DNA of 64,000 bases from Demequina sp. NBRC 110052. GTDB lineage: Bacteria > Actinomycetota > Actinomycetes > Actinomycetales > Demequinaceae. The stretch is taken from NCBI RefSeq assembly GCF_002090075.1, contig NZ_BBRI01000004.1, positions 1-64,000 of the forward strand. The letters are read 5' to 3'. The translations under genes and the position numbers were made by a program. Of the stretch, positions 1 to 9,336 are shown one piece after another. Under the pieces are notes generated by a model. The model worked only from the letters and a program-made list of their open reading frames with translations, was not told the origin of the DNA and searched no databases. The first letter of the stretch is position 1, and every line of letters begins with the position of its first letter.

Positions 1-4
1 ATTC

Positions 5-40
5 CACGAAAGGCCACCCAATGACGGGTGGCCTTTCGTG
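5..40. terminator. Strong hairpin, likely terminator of an upstream gene
   Basis: A perfect 15-bp inverted repeat (arms 5-19 and 26-40, beginning CACGAAAGGCCACCC) with a 6-base loop. There is no long T-run, as is common in high-GC actinobacteria. It lies just outside the first gene and probably ends a gene to the left of the window. Confidence 0.8.
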
Positions 41-118
41 CGTTCAGGGGAAGATCGAGGTTCGTGACACCGGGACGCTAGTCTGACCTCACCGATCGGC
101 CGGGGCGAGGGGGACGCG

Positions 119-1240
119 ATGACCTGGAACGAGGGGCCGCCGAGCCATGTGAGATTGCCCGACGCGGGCTGGCTTCCTGACCCGGCGCGGTCGGACCTCG
201 AGCGCTACTGGAGCGGCACTGCGTGGACGAGCCGTACGCGCGACCGCGTCACCAAGATCGAGACTGGCGTGAACCCGGGCATGGCGCGGGGTGTGGAACC
301 GCGCGTCGGCGACCCACGCGTCGGGCGGGCGAAGCCGCGCTGGAAGGGACGCCTGGCGGTGTACGCGCCGCTGATGGTGCTGGTAGTGGTGCTGGGGTAC
401 TTCGGCAGGCTGCCGTCGTTCGTGCCGTGGCCCGACGCGTTGACCAGGCCCGCCCCGAGCGGGCCGGCGGTGGCGTACCCCGTGTTCGGCTCGGACGAAC
501 TGGTCGAGTACCTGGCGGCGTCGATGGTCGCGCAGGAGGAGCGCATCGACGTGGCGTTCGTCAACGGACCGGACGCGGCCGAGGTCGTGAACGACGCGAT
601 GTACGAGGCTCTGACTCAGAACCCGTACGTGTTCGTCGTCAATTGGAACGTGTGGGTGGGGCCGACGCGGCTTGAGATCGAGCCTGAGTATGTGTACGAC
701 GATGCGGAGGCCGCGCGCCGCAGGGCTGCGACTGCGGTCAGCGTGCAGCAGCTCGCCGCGGCGCCTGAGGTGGCGGCGGCCGCCGGCGATGAGGCCGCGC
801 TGGCGACCGTGGTGCACGACCTCGTCATCGACGCGGGCCAGTACGACTACGGCGCGTACGACGCGATCAATGCGGGGGAGTCGTCGAGCACGTCGGCGGT
901 GGTGGCCCGCTCGCAGGAGGCCTATGGCCTGCTTGGAGAGGGCACAGCGGTGTGCACGGGTTATGCCGAGGCGTACCTGCTGCTGGCCGACGCTGTGGGG
1001 CTCGAGGCGGTCATCGTGACCGGTGAGACGCGCAGCGGCTACACGACGGGTGGGCATGCCTGGAACCGGGTGAAGGTCGATGGCGAGTGGCTGGTGATCG
1101 ACACGACGTGGGACGACACCGGGTCGATCACGGGGCGCAGCGACTACGTGCTCCTCGGCGACACCGACTCGAAGCTGGGCTCGCGGACCGTGGACCTTGA
1201 CTGGGTGGTCGACGGAAGTCAGACGCTCTACGGGTTCTGA
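119..1240 (+). CDS. DUF2510 - membrane - transglutaminase-like protein
   Basis: A 373-residue protein. Residues about 14-40 form a DUF2510 motif (GWLPDP...YWSGTAWTSRTR), a small domain common at the cytoplasmic N-terminus of actinobacterial membrane proteins. One transmembrane helix follows at about 80-97. The extracytoplasmic part ends in a transglutaminase-like fold: the Cys of GTAVCTGYAEAY is residue 279, the His of GHAWNRV is residue 313, and the Asp lies in VIDTTWDD. The Cys-His-Asp triad of the papain/transglutaminase superfamily is therefore complete. The family suggests peptide crosslinking or proteolysis at the cell surface, but the substrate cannot be told. The ATG at 119 follows a purine-rich stretch (GGGGCGAGGGGG). 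It stands alone, upstream of the surface-protein genes. Confidence 0.85.
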   Translation: MTWNEGPPSHVRLPDAGWLPDPARSDLERYWSGTAWTSRTRDRVTKIETGVNPGMARGVEPRVGDPRVGRAKPRWKGRLAVYAPLMVLVVVLGYFGRLPSFVPWPDALTRPAPSGPAVAYPVFGSDELVEYLAASMVAQEERIDVAFVNGPDAAEVVNDAMYEALTQNPYVFVVNWNVWVGPTRLEIEPEYVYDDAEAARRRAATAVSVQQLAAAPEVAAAAGDEAALATVVHDLVIDAGQYDYGAYDAINAGESSSTSAVVARSQEAYGLLGEGTAVCTGYAEAYLLLADAVGLEAVIVTGETRSGYTTGGHAWNRVKVDGEWLVIDTTWDDTGSITGRSDYVLLGDTDSKLGSRTVDLDWVVDGSQTLYGF

Positions 1241-1387
1241 CGCGAGGCGGACGACTTCATCCGATTCGCGCGACAACTGTCAAGCCTGGCGGTACGTTGG
1301 TGCACAGCACATTCGTGCTGATGAGTCTTACCTTCCCCGGGGTAAGCAGGGGGCATTTCGCTGGGGAGGCCTGACGAGGGGTCTCGC

Positions 1388-3841
1388 ATGTCCGCCACAC
1401 CACACCACCGGCAGTTCCATGCGCCCCACGAGGCGCCCGCATCTCGAACAATGGGGCACACTCGTGCGGGCGTCGTGGCAGTGATCGCCGCTCTGGTCGC
1501 GTCCGTGCTCGTCGCGGCGCCAGCCGCAGCGGCCGAGTACGACCCAAGCAATAACTACGACGCGGACAACGGCTATGCGGGCTTCACGTGGGGCAACCCG
1601 TACCTGTGGACCGACGTCGACGGCGACGGGCTTCCGGACGACGGGGATGAGGTGGTCTACCCCTTCGAGCTCGACATCGACTTCGCCAGCGTGGCCCTCC
1701 TGGGTTTCACGATCCCGGGGACGGTGGCGTCAGGTGCATACGGAACGTCCGGCTGGTCCACCAAGGTGACGGTCGGCAGCGCCATGCTCGCGGCCGATGG
1801 CTCGGGCCCGTCCTTGAGCGGTGGGGCTGTGCAGCTCACGCGCAACTCAGACGGGGGCCTGGTGCCACTGAGTGTCTCCGCGCCGCCCGTGCTGTACACG
1901 GCCTCAACGATCAACATCGTGGTCGAAGAGACTCACGGCAACACGACGGACGGTCTTCCTGCAGAGGGTGACCGAGTGACCTACACGGTCACCACCCGCA
2001 TCAACGGCACTCCCGACACTGTGATCAACCTTGGAGGGCTGACGCATGCCGTGTTCGTCGACGGCCAGGCGCTCCTGATGACGCCCTGGGTCACCGTCAC
2101 TGCGCAGCACATGCTCGATGGTGAGGTGCCTCTGCCTCCGTCCGCAGCGGAGATCCACTACCTCGATGGCACCGGGGCTGCCGTGGCGATTCAGGAGTCC
2201 TACGCGCCCGACGCGGTGGAGACCGAGGCGATCGATGTGTCGTTCGACGCGGACGTGACGCTCCAGTGGCGCGACGCGACGCGTAGCACCACCCGCGGGC
2301 TAGGCGAGGGCGAGGTAGGTGACCTCATCGACTACTCGCTGCACATGGAGAACACCGGCAACATCACCTTGGATCTGGTCGAGGCGTCGCGCGTGTCGCC
2401 CAGCTACGGCGGTGGGCTCGTCGGTGCGCGCACTGACGCCGCCGGGCTCGCGCCGGGCGCTTCGCTCCCGACGCCCTCGTTGACCGTGGCGAACCTGAGC
2501 AGCGACCCGGACGTCGGGGGCGCTCTGCAGCCCATGCATGTGTCGTCCGCAGACCTGACTCGCGGCTACATCGACATGGAGTTCCGGCTCGCGGCCGCGC
2601 CCACCCTCGCGATGTTCCTCGACGGGCCCGCTTCTGCGACGGTCACCGTCACGAAGCGCTTCTTCCTGCGCAAGCTCACGACGGACGTGACCTGGAGCGT
2701 GGAGTTCGAGCTGCTCGACTCCAACGGCGACGGCGTAGGCCAGGTGGGGGAGCAGATCAGGCGCACGTGGACCGTCACCAACGGCGCGGACTCCGAGCAG
2801 GCGATCGAGATCGACAAGGTGTGGTCGCCTGTGGTGCCTGAAGATGCCCAGCCCACTCAGTCGCCGGCTCTGTCTGGACGAGTTGTGAGTCCGGGTGAGA
2901 GTGCATCCGACGCGGTCGTCTTTGACATCCTCACCGGTTGGGTCTTGGCCACCTCGTTCGGCGTGACCTTTCACGGCGTGATCGATGACGAGGTTCGCCG
3001 ACTGAGCGACGTGGGCGAGGGGTTCCCGCTCGGCCCCTACGTCGCGCCCGCGACGACGCTCGACGTGACCCACGACTACGTGGATACCAATGGCGACGGC
3101 TACCCGAGCATCGGCGACACGGTGACCTTCACCAGCATCGTCGAGAACACGGGCGCCTACCCGCTGACGGAGATCGTGCTGAGCGATGCCGCGTCGGACG
3201 TGCTGGGCACGCTCCCGCCCGACGCTTCACTCGCCCCGGGTGCAACGCTCACGTGGGACGTGGTGCATGTGCTGACGTGGGATGACTTCAACCGCGGGTC
3301 GCTCACGTACGACGTGACGGTCGACGCCACGGGACTGTCGCAGCTGACCGACAGCGACACGGTGGTGGGCGTGGGCTTCGCGGCGCTCGCGGCGGACCTG
3401 ACCGAGCCGACCGAGGGCGTCATCGTCCTCTGCGTGGACGGCGTGGAGGTGACCGAGCTCGAGCAGGGCGCGTCTTTCACCGTGCACGCGGGCGACTGCG
3501 CCGGCCCTCAACTGGGGCCTGACGACAAGGTCTACGTGTTCTCCACGCCGATGATGATCGGCAACGGACACGTGGCGCTGCTCGTGCCGACGAGCCTGGA
3601 GCCTGGCGCGCACAGCGTCGCCGTCTATGCGGAGAACGGCACTCTGATCGGGTGGGCGCCGCTGGACGTGACGGCGCCTCCCGTGGTGGTGGAGCCTGTG
3701 GTGACCGACGCCGAGGTGGACGCGATGCCCGCGACCGGACCTGACGGCAGCACGTGGACGCTCGCGTGGGTGGCGCTGCTCGCCGTGGTCCTGGGCGGCG
3801 CGGCGGTTGCGTTGCCGCGACGTCGGGAAGGCGGGCGCTGA
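1388..3841 (+). CDS. Secreted repeat protein with Ca-binding-like loops and MPATG sorting signal
   Basis: An 817-residue surface protein. It has an N-terminal signal peptide (hydrophobic core about residues 27-44, cleavage near AAPAAAAEY), several DUF11-like beta-sandwich repeats, and a C-terminal MPATG motif followed by a hydrophobic helix and an RRR tail, as in sortase substrates. Four repeats begin with acidic loops such as DVDGDGLPDDGDEV, DSNGDGVGQVGEQI and DTNGDGYPSIGDTV. These look like EF-hand/dockerin-type calcium loops, each leading into a strand with a 'VTNG/VENTG' element. The ATG at 1388 is preceded by GAGGGG at good spacing; an internal Met at 1451 would give a shorter signal peptide. 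The MPATG motif departs from canonical LPxTG at its first position. Its function beyond adhesion or wall display is unknown. Confidence 0.75.
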   Translation: MSATPHHRQFHAPHEAPASRTMGHTRAGVVAVIAALVASVLVAAPAAAAEYDPSNNYDADNGYAGFTWGNPYLWTDVDGDGLPDDGDEVVYPFELDIDFASVALLGFTIPGTVASGAYGTSGWSTKVTVGSAMLAADGSGPSLSGGAVQLTRNSDGGLVPLSVSAPPVLYTASTINIVVEETHGNTTDGLPAEGDRVTYTVTTRINGTPDTVINLGGLTHAVFVDGQALLMTPWVTVTAQHMLDGEVPLPPSAAEIHYLDGTGAAVAIQESYAPDAVETEAIDVSFDADVTLQWRDATRSTTRGLGEGEVGDLIDYSLHMENTGNITLDLVEASRVSPSYGGGLVGARTDAAGLAPGASLPTPSLTVANLSSDPDVGGALQPMHVSSADLTRGYIDMEFRLAAAPTLAMFLDGPASATVTVTKRFFLRKLTTDVTWSVEFELLDSNGDGVGQVGEQIRRTWTVTNGADSEQAIEIDKVWSPVVPEDAQPTQSPALSGRVVSPGESASDAVVFDILTGWVLATSFGVTFHGVIDDEVRRLSDVGEGFPLGPYVAPATTLDVTHDYVDTNGDGYPSIGDTVTFTSIVENTGAYPLTEIVLSDAASDVLGTLPPDASLAPGATLTWDVVHVLTWDDFNRGSLTYDVTVDATGLSQLTDSDTVVGVGFAALAADLTEPTEGVIVLCVDGVEVTELEQGASFTVHAGDCAGPQLGPDDKVYVFSTPMMIGNGHVALLVPTSLEPGAHSVAVYAENGTLIGWAPLDVTAPPVVVEPVVTDAEVDAMPATGPDGSTWTLAWVALLAVVLGGAAVALPRRREGGR

Positions 3842-3881
3842 GCCGATGATGAAGTGGAGATGACCACCGAGTCGGGCGTTC

Positions 3882-4733
3882 CTATTGGCGATCGATGAGC
3901 GCGAAGGTGAGTGCCTGAAGCGTCTCGCTGGTGCCCGCGTCGATCTTCACGCTCGCGCGGCGGTCGCCCTTGGTGGGGCCGCGGTTGATGATCACGATCG
4001 GAAGGCCGCGCCGGTGGGCGCGCTCCACGAGGCGCACGCCCGAGTTCACGGCGAGCGACGAGCCCACGACGAGCAGCGCGTCGGCCTCGTCCACGATCTG
4101 TTCGGCGGCGCGCGTCTGCGCGACGGGGACGTACTCGCCGAAGAACACCACGTCCGGCTTGAGGATGCCCCCGCACACGGAGCAGTCGGGCACGGTGACG
4201 TTCTCCCAGGTGTTTGGCAGCACGTCGCCGTCGGGGCCGAGCTCGATCGCCTCGGGCACGGCCAGCGCCGGGTTGTCGGCTTCGATGCGCACGGCGATGT
4301 CGTGGCGCGAGAACTGCGCGCCGCAGTCGAGGCACGTCACCGTGCGCATGTTGCCGTGCAGCTCGATCACTCGCCGCGAACCCGCGCGCAGGTGCAACCC
4401 GTCCACGTTCTGCGTGACCAGTCCGGTGACGATCCCGGCGTGATCGAGCGCGGCGAGCGCCTCGTGCCCTGCATTGGGCTGCGAGCCGGCGAAGGCCTTC
4501 CAACCGAGGTGCGATCCCACCCAGTAGCGGCGGCGCTTCGCCTCGTCCCCGATCAAGTCATGCGCTGTCATCGGAGTGCGGCGTGGCGTGTTCGCGCCAC
4601 GGTAGTCGGGGATCCCTGAGTCGGTGGACACGCCGGCGCCGGTGAGGACGCCGATGGAGCGGCCTTCCAGGGCTGCGACCGCGCGCGAGACCGCAGTGGC
4701 CAGCTCGGGGCGCTGGGTGTCCTCGATCGTCAC
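3882..4733 (-). CDS. NAD-dependent protein deacylase, Sir2 family
   Basis: A 283-residue sirtuin. The NAD-binding motif GAGVSTDSGIPDYRG lies near the N-terminus, followed by TQNVDGLH, the catalytic His in ELHGN, two zinc CxxC pairs (CLDCG, CSVCG), VVFFGE and the GSSLAV / INRGPT nucleotide-binding strands. The family removes acyl groups from lysines using NAD+. The start chosen is the GTG at 4733, because the open frame further upstream (to 5021) is Arg/Cys-rich and not sirtuin-like. It lies convergent to the surface protein on its 3' side. Confidence 0.93.
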   Translation of the reverse strand: MTIEDTQRPELATAVSRAVAALEGRSIGVLTGAGVSTDSGIPDYRGANTPRRTPMTAHDLIGDEAKRRRYWVGSHLGWKAFAGSQPNAGHEALAALDHAGIVTGLVTQNVDGLHLRAGSRRVIELHGNMRTVTCLDCGAQFSRHDIAVRIEADNPALAVPEAIELGPDGDVLPNTWENVTVPDCSVCGGILKPDVVFFGEYVPVAQTRAAEQIVDEADALLVVGSSLAVNSGVRLVERAHRRGLPIVIINRGPTKGDRRASVKIDAGTSETLQALTFALIDRQ

Positions 4734-4854
4734 GCGATGCCTCCGGGGTGTCTCGCTCCCACGATGGTCGCATGAACAACCGTGGGGGTCGTGACATGCC
4801 CGGCTTGAGCAGCCGCCTGACGGGTGGCGACGCCTGCCTGCCGCGCGGAAGGCG

Positions 4855-6408
4855 CTAGCGTCGGTGGGTGAGGCGCCGACTCCGCAGCAGCAGGGCGCCG
4901 CCCGCGGCGGACAGCGCCGCGGCGAGAACTGCGGCCGGCAACGCGTTCGCGGGTCCCGTCTCGGGGAGCTCGGAGCTCGGGCTCTCCTCGCCGTCGGTTC
5001 CTGGACCGGATGGCGTCTCATCGGTGGTGAAGTTCCACTCCGTGGTGGAGGAGAAGCCGGGGAAGTCGCTGAACGGCGTGACCGATGCCTCGAAGGCGCC
5101 CGAGTCGATCAGCACGTAGTAGTCCGTCGAGAAGTCGAGGTCAGCCGATGGGTTGATCATGACCGTGTCGTTGAGGACGTTCGTGGTGGAGACCGAGGCG
5201 TCCGTGGTGACGTCGAAGGTCTGGACGACCGCGTCGTCGGATGCGCGGTGCAGTGTGATGTCGCCGAAGACGGCCGTGATGCTGCGATCGAAGATGATGC
5301 TGAGATTGCTGTCCACGGGCGCGTCGGTCGTGTCGTCAGCTGGGCTGAGCGACAACATCTGAGGGGCCCCAGCGTCGCCGGTGGTGAAGTCCCATGCGCT
5401 CAGCACGGTCAGGCCAGCGAAACTTGCTGGTGTCACCTCGGTGTCCGTGACCGCGCCCTCGTCCACGAGCACTGAGTAGTGGGTGTTGGGTGCGAGCACG
5501 GCGGCAGGATCCAAGGAAAGCATCGAGCCGGACAGCGTGACGTTCGGGGCGGAGACCGCCGCCTGCTCGACCAAGGTAGGCGCACCGTCGTTGCCTGCGA
5601 CCGTGACGTTGTCGATCGCGATGTCGTCACCGGTGGCGGAGACCCCGCTGAGCGAGATGGTGACTCGCAGCGTCAACGTGGTGCCCGTGCCCGTGATGGG
5701 GCGTGCAAAGGAGCGTGCGGAGCTCGAGAGCTGTTGACCTGTGTCAGATGCCTCGAAGGTGCTGTCCAGGCCCTCGGTGCTGAACTCGAGAACAGGCTGG
5801 GCGCCGCCTCCGTCGATGATCGCCTCGACGCGAACCCAGTCGTTCTCGTCTGGCATGAGGGCTGACGCGAAGTCTGCGCTGAACTCCAGGTATGTGGCTC
5901 CGGTGATGTCGATGTTCTGCCACTCGACGACGACGGGATTGGTTCCTCCGAAGGCGACGCCAGTCGCCTCGAGGAAGCCGCCTGAGAACCCCGAGTAGGC
6001 GGTGCGGTCGCCAGGGGTGTCGCCGCCGAAGTCGCCGCCACCGGCTCCGTCGTTGCGGCCGAAGATCCCGTCAGGGGCGAATGCCGGGTCCACATCCGCG
6101 AAGAAGGAGCCCGTGGTGACGGTGAGAAGGGACGTGTCGTCCAGGGTGTCCTCGAGCAGCGTGACGGGGGTGGTCTGCAGCAGCGTGACGTTGCCGCTTC
6201 CGGCCTGGATGGGGCTACCGAAGTCGATCGTGAGGTTGGAGGTGTCCGAGACGCCTGTCGCGCCATCCGCGGGGCTGAGGATCACCTCGTCGGGATACGG
6301 CACCGCAGCCGATGCAGAGGTGCCGATGGTGCAGACCGTGAGGGCAGCGAGAGCGGCGGCGCTCGCGCCGATGCGGGTAGGGCGGGCGGAAGTCACGCGT
6401 GAACTCAT
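4855..6408 (-). CDS. LPETG-anchored surface protein with Ig-like domains
   Basis: A 517-residue secreted protein. It has a signal peptide (MSSRVTSARPTRIG, then a hydrophobic stretch, cleavage near ASAAVPYP). Two SbsA-type Ig-like (Big_5) domains each begin SPADGATGVSD / SPADDTTDAPVD and contain an 'NLTIDF/NLSIIF' strand. Between them is a domain with VEWQNIDITGATYLEFSADF and DDIAIDNVTV, which resembles a lectin/concanavalin-type jelly roll. The C-terminus is SSELPETGP, then a hydrophobic helix and an RSRRLTHRR tail: a classical LPxTG sorting signal. The ATG at 6408 is chosen because the signal peptide begins there. The upstream in-frame sequence is not signal-like. Confidence 0.85.
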   Translation of the reverse strand: MSSRVTSARPTRIGASAAALAALTVCTIGTSASAAVPYPDEVILSPADGATGVSDTSNLTIDFGSPIQAGSGNVTLLQTTPVTLLEDTLDDTSLLTVTTGSFFADVDPAFAPDGIFGRNDGAGGGDFGGDTPGDRTAYSGFSGGFLEATGVAFGGTNPVVVEWQNIDITGATYLEFSADFASALMPDENDWVRVEAIIDGGGAQPVLEFSTEGLDSTFEASDTGQQLSSSARSFARPITGTGTTLTLRVTISLSGVSATGDDIAIDNVTVAGNDGAPTLVEQAAVSAPNVTLSGSMLSLDPAAVLAPNTHYSVLVDEGAVTDTEVTPASFAGLTVLSAWDFTTGDAGAPQMLSLSPADDTTDAPVDSNLSIIFDRSITAVFGDITLHRASDDAVVQTFDVTTDASVSTTNVLNDTVMINPSADLDFSTDYYVLIDSGAFEASVTPFSDFPGFSSTTEWNFTTDETPSGPGTDGEESPSSELPETGPANALPAAVLAAALSAAGGALLLRSRRLTHRR

Positions 6409-6631
6409 CTCGTCGATTGCCGGGGTGCGGCGGAAGGGTTTGACGCCAACGTAGTGGAGGGCGGTGGCCTGGGCAAGGGTGGCGTACGCGCCTTGGTGCG
6501 AGGCCGACGCTAGAGCAGCCGCCCGATGAGCGCCGCCGTGCGCGCTGCGACATCCGTCTCCACATCGCGGGTAGGGGACCTTGTGCTGGAGGGGGCCGCT
6601 GTGTGCCTCTGTGGCGGCGGGACCTGTCGCG

Positions 6632-8581
6632 TCAGGCGTGAGTGCCAATCCGACGCCGTGCCAGCACCAGCGCTCCGCCCAGGGCGAGCAGCGCTGCGGC
6701 CGACGCGGCCGTCCAGGTGCCGTTCCATCCGGTCGTCGCGAGCACGGCGGCGACCTCGACCTCGGAGCTCACCGGCTCGCTCGAGGCGGACCGCACCTCG
6801 AGGTGGTGCGTGCCCGCGGTGGCTTCCGCAGGGATGGTGACCTCGGCGGCGAAGGTGCCCGCGGCGTCGGCCGTGACCGTGGTCAGGAGAACCGGGCTGG
6901 AGAGGAACCAGAGCTGGAGCTCCTCGCCGGGTGCGAACCCCTTGCCCGTGACGGTAATGCTGTCGCCGGGGGCCACATCGGACGGCGCCTCGAGGGCGGC
7001 GGGCACGTCGGCCCACTGGGCGTAGACCGTGGTCGCGGCGGTGATGGGGGCCTGGAAGTCGAACTCCGCGCCTCCGGTGGCCGCGGTGAACCAGCCCGCG
7101 AAGGTGTAGCCGCCGCGCGCAGGGTCGGAGGGCGCGGCGACGGTGGTGTTGTAGTCGACGGACTCGAACCAGGAGGCGTTGCCGTTGCCGGGCTCGAAGG
7201 TCACGTCGTAGGTGTTGATGGTCCACTGGGCGTACGCGGTGGTGTCGCTCGTCAGTGCGGCGTCGAAGTCGAACTCGGAGCCGCCGGCGGGCGAGTCGAA
7301 CCATCCTGCGAAGGTGTAGCCCGTGGCACTGAGAGCGGCGGGTTCGGCGGTGGTCCCGCCCAGGTTGACGTCCCGCGCGGATGGAGCCGTGCCGTGGCCG
7401 TTGGCGTCGAAGGCGAGCTGCACGAGCGCCTGGGTGCGCCACGTGTCATCGCCCGTGTCCCACGTGGGCGACGTGTAGCCCGAGCCTGCATAGCGCTGGT
7501 AGTAGGTGACGAGCGGGTCGCTGTTGCCCAGCCCGTGGGTGCCGACGAACGGAGCCGGTCCGAGCATCGTGACCTGCGTGAGGGGATTCGTGTCGAACGC
7601 CACCGAGTCGATCTGGGTGATGCTCGCGGGCAGCACGATGCTCGAGAAGGGGTTGTTCTTGAATGCATGCGTGGCCACCCGCGTGACGCCCTCGGCGAGG
7701 TTCACGGTGGTGAGGTCGTTGCTGGCGAACGCCGAGTAGCTGATGGTCTTCACGCCACCCGGGATGCTCACCTCGGTGAGGTCGTTGCCCGCGAAGGAGT
7801 ACTCGCCGATGAAGTTGAGACTGTCCGGGAGGGACAGGCTCGTGAGGCTGGCGCCCCTGAAGGCCGCGAAGCCGATCGTCGTCACGCCTTCGGGGATGGT
7901 CAGCGAGGTGAGCGCAGTGTTCTCGAACGCCATGTCGCCGATGGAGACCAGCCCAGAAGGCAGCTGCACCGTCGTCATGGGGTTGTTCCGGAAGGCGCTT
8001 CGAGGAATGGACGCGAGTCCATCCGGCAGCACCAGCGAGCTGATGCCGGCACCTTCGAACGCCCTGGGGGCGAGGCCCGTCACCGAGCCGGGAAGGGTGA
8101 CGGCACCGAGCGCGGTGGAGCCGAATGCCAACTCGCCGACTCCTTGGAGGCCCTCGTGGAAAGTGATGTTCGTCAGGCCGGAGTTCGCGAAGGCGCCGTT
8201 TCCGATCCAGAGCACGCTGGCGGGGATATCGACACTGGTGAGGTTGTTGTGCGCGAACGCGCTGTCGCCGATGGTCCTGACGTGCGAGCCGAGCGTGAGT
8301 GATGTCAGTGCTTTGTTCGCGAATGCCGAGACGTTCACCGCGGTGACGCGGTACGGCTGGCCGGTGATGTAGACGATGTCGGGGATCACGACGTCGGAGC
8401 CCGCCGATGCGTCGTAACCCATGACGGTGGCGCCGTTCTCGATGAGGAAGTCGTCCGCGAAGTACGAGATGCCATCAATGGTCACGTTCATCGGCACCGC
8501 TCGCGCCGGCGTCGCGACGAACGCCGCAGCGATGATCGAGGCGAGCAGGGCGAGGCTCACGCGGGAGCGGTTGCGGGTCAT
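6632..8581 (-). CDS. BspA-type leucine-rich repeat surface protein, LATTG sorting signal
   Basis: A 649-residue secreted protein. The signal peptide begins MTRNRSRVSLALLAS (cleavage near TPARAVP). About twelve BspA/LRR_5 repeats of about 23 residues follow (pattern 'F..N.LT.V.IP..V..IG..AF'). Then come two InlB B-repeats (Listeria-Bacteroides type: GYTFAGWF...YAQW, twice), an Ig-like module (APGDSITVTGKGFAPGEEL), and a C-terminal LATTG with a hydrophobic helix and RRR. LAxTG is the signal reported for class E sortases of actinobacteria, unlike the LPETG of its neighbour. Such proteins serve in adhesion and binding in other bacteria. The ATG at 8581 is the start of the signal peptide. Confidence 0.88.
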   Translation of the reverse strand: MTRNRSRVSLALLASIIAAAFVATPARAVPMNVTIDGISYFADDFLIENGATVMGYDASAGSDVVIPDIVYITGQPYRVTAVNVSAFANKALTSLTLGSHVRTIGDSAFAHNNLTSVDIPASVLWIGNGAFANSGLTNITFHEGLQGVGELAFGSTALGAVTLPGSVTGLAPRAFEGAGISSLVLPDGLASIPRSAFRNNPMTTVQLPSGLVSIGDMAFENTALTSLTIPEGVTTIGFAAFRGASLTSLSLPDSLNFIGEYSFAGNDLTEVSIPGGVKTISYSAFASNDLTTVNLAEGVTRVATHAFKNNPFSSIVLPASITQIDSVAFDTNPLTQVTMLGPAPFVGTHGLGNSDPLVTYYQRYAGSGYTSPTWDTGDDTWRTQALVQLAFDANGHGTAPSARDVNLGGTTAEPAALSATGYTFAGWFDSPAGGSEFDFDAALTSDTTAYAQWTINTYDVTFEPGNGNASWFESVDYNTTVAAPSDPARGGYTFAGWFTAATGGAEFDFQAPITAATTVYAQWADVPAALEAPSDVAPGDSITVTGKGFAPGEELQLWFLSSPVLLTTVTADAAGTFAAEVTIPAEATAGTHHLEVRSASSEPVSSEVEVAAVLATTGWNGTWTAASAAALLALGGALVLARRRIGTHA

Positions 8582-8760
8582 CCTTGGCCATCCCTCGGCA
8601 TCGTGGCGCCGTCGGGGTCCGGCGCGCTTCCGTACGACGGTAGGGGGTGAGGCGCGATCTGGCAACTTGCCTCCGTTTTTTGGTGGGGTTGTCGCTTGTG
8701 CGGCTCCGGCTTGTGGCTGGTTCTCTCCCGCGTCGTCCGTCCGCGCGGTAGGTTCGAGGA

Positions 8761-9336
8761 GTGGTGGACGAGGAACTGCACGGATACCAGGGGCGCGAGG
8801 AGTGGATGGGCGTCGAGTACGTCACGCTGCGTGACGTGATGCCGGAGCATCCGCGCGCGGTGATCGTCGGGCTCAACCCGTCGCCCGTCTCGGTCGCGGC
8901 CGGGCACTACTACCAGGGCCAGGTGGGACAGCGGCAGCTTCGGCGGCTCGCCGCCGCCGGGCTGTTCAGCCTGCCCGACGGTGAACGGACCTTCGAGGCC
9001 GCCGCACTTGCCGCTGAGGTCGGGTTCACCGACATCGTGAAGCGGCCGACCGTGGGGGAGAAGGACCTCGTGCCAGGCGAGTTGGAGCATGGGCGATCGT
9101 TGTTGGCATCGAAGCTGGGCGAGCTCGAGGTGCCGCTGGTGGTGTGCGTGTTCCGTCAGCCGGTCGAGGCGCTGCTCGGGCGTTCCGCTGCTGGTGGACC
9201 CGGTCTGCAGGAGGCGCGGACGGCGTGGGGCGCCCAGGTGTTCAGGATGCCTGGGCCGTACGATGCTGCTGCTAAGGCGAGCGCTGTGATGGGAGAGCTC
9301 GTCGATCTACTTGGGCAACTGCCCTTCGACGTCTGA
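8761..9336 (+). CDS. Uracil-DNA glycosylase superfamily protein, Mug-like
   Basis: A 191-residue protein. The N-terminal motif AVIVGLNPSPVSVAAGHYYQG fits motif A of the Mug/TDG branch of uracil-DNA glycosylases, which remove U or T mispaired with G. The later FTDIVKRPT segment matches the family's conserved 'G..DiVkrpt' strand. The usual C-terminal motif B (NPSGxN) is replaced by a MPGPYDAAAK segment, so activity is less certain than membership. A GAGGA precedes tandem GTG codons (8761, 8764), either of which could start translation. An ATG at 8806 is a third option. The 3' end overlaps the convergent gene by 30 bases. Confidence 0.75.
   Translation: MVDEELHGYQGREEWMGVEYVTLRDVMPEHPRAVIVGLNPSPVSVAAGHYYQGQVGQRQLRRLAAAGLFSLPDGERTFEAAALAAEVGFTDIVKRPTVGEKDLVPGELEHGRSLLASKLGELEVPLVVCVFRQPVEALLGRSAAGGPGLQEARTAWGAQVFRMPGPYDAAAKASAVMGELVDLLGQLPFDV

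Noticed and set aside
6581..8302. 573-residue plus-strand open frame
   Set aside because: Antisense to the leucine-rich repeat gene. Its repetitive composition simply mirrors the repeats on the other strand, and it has no family features.
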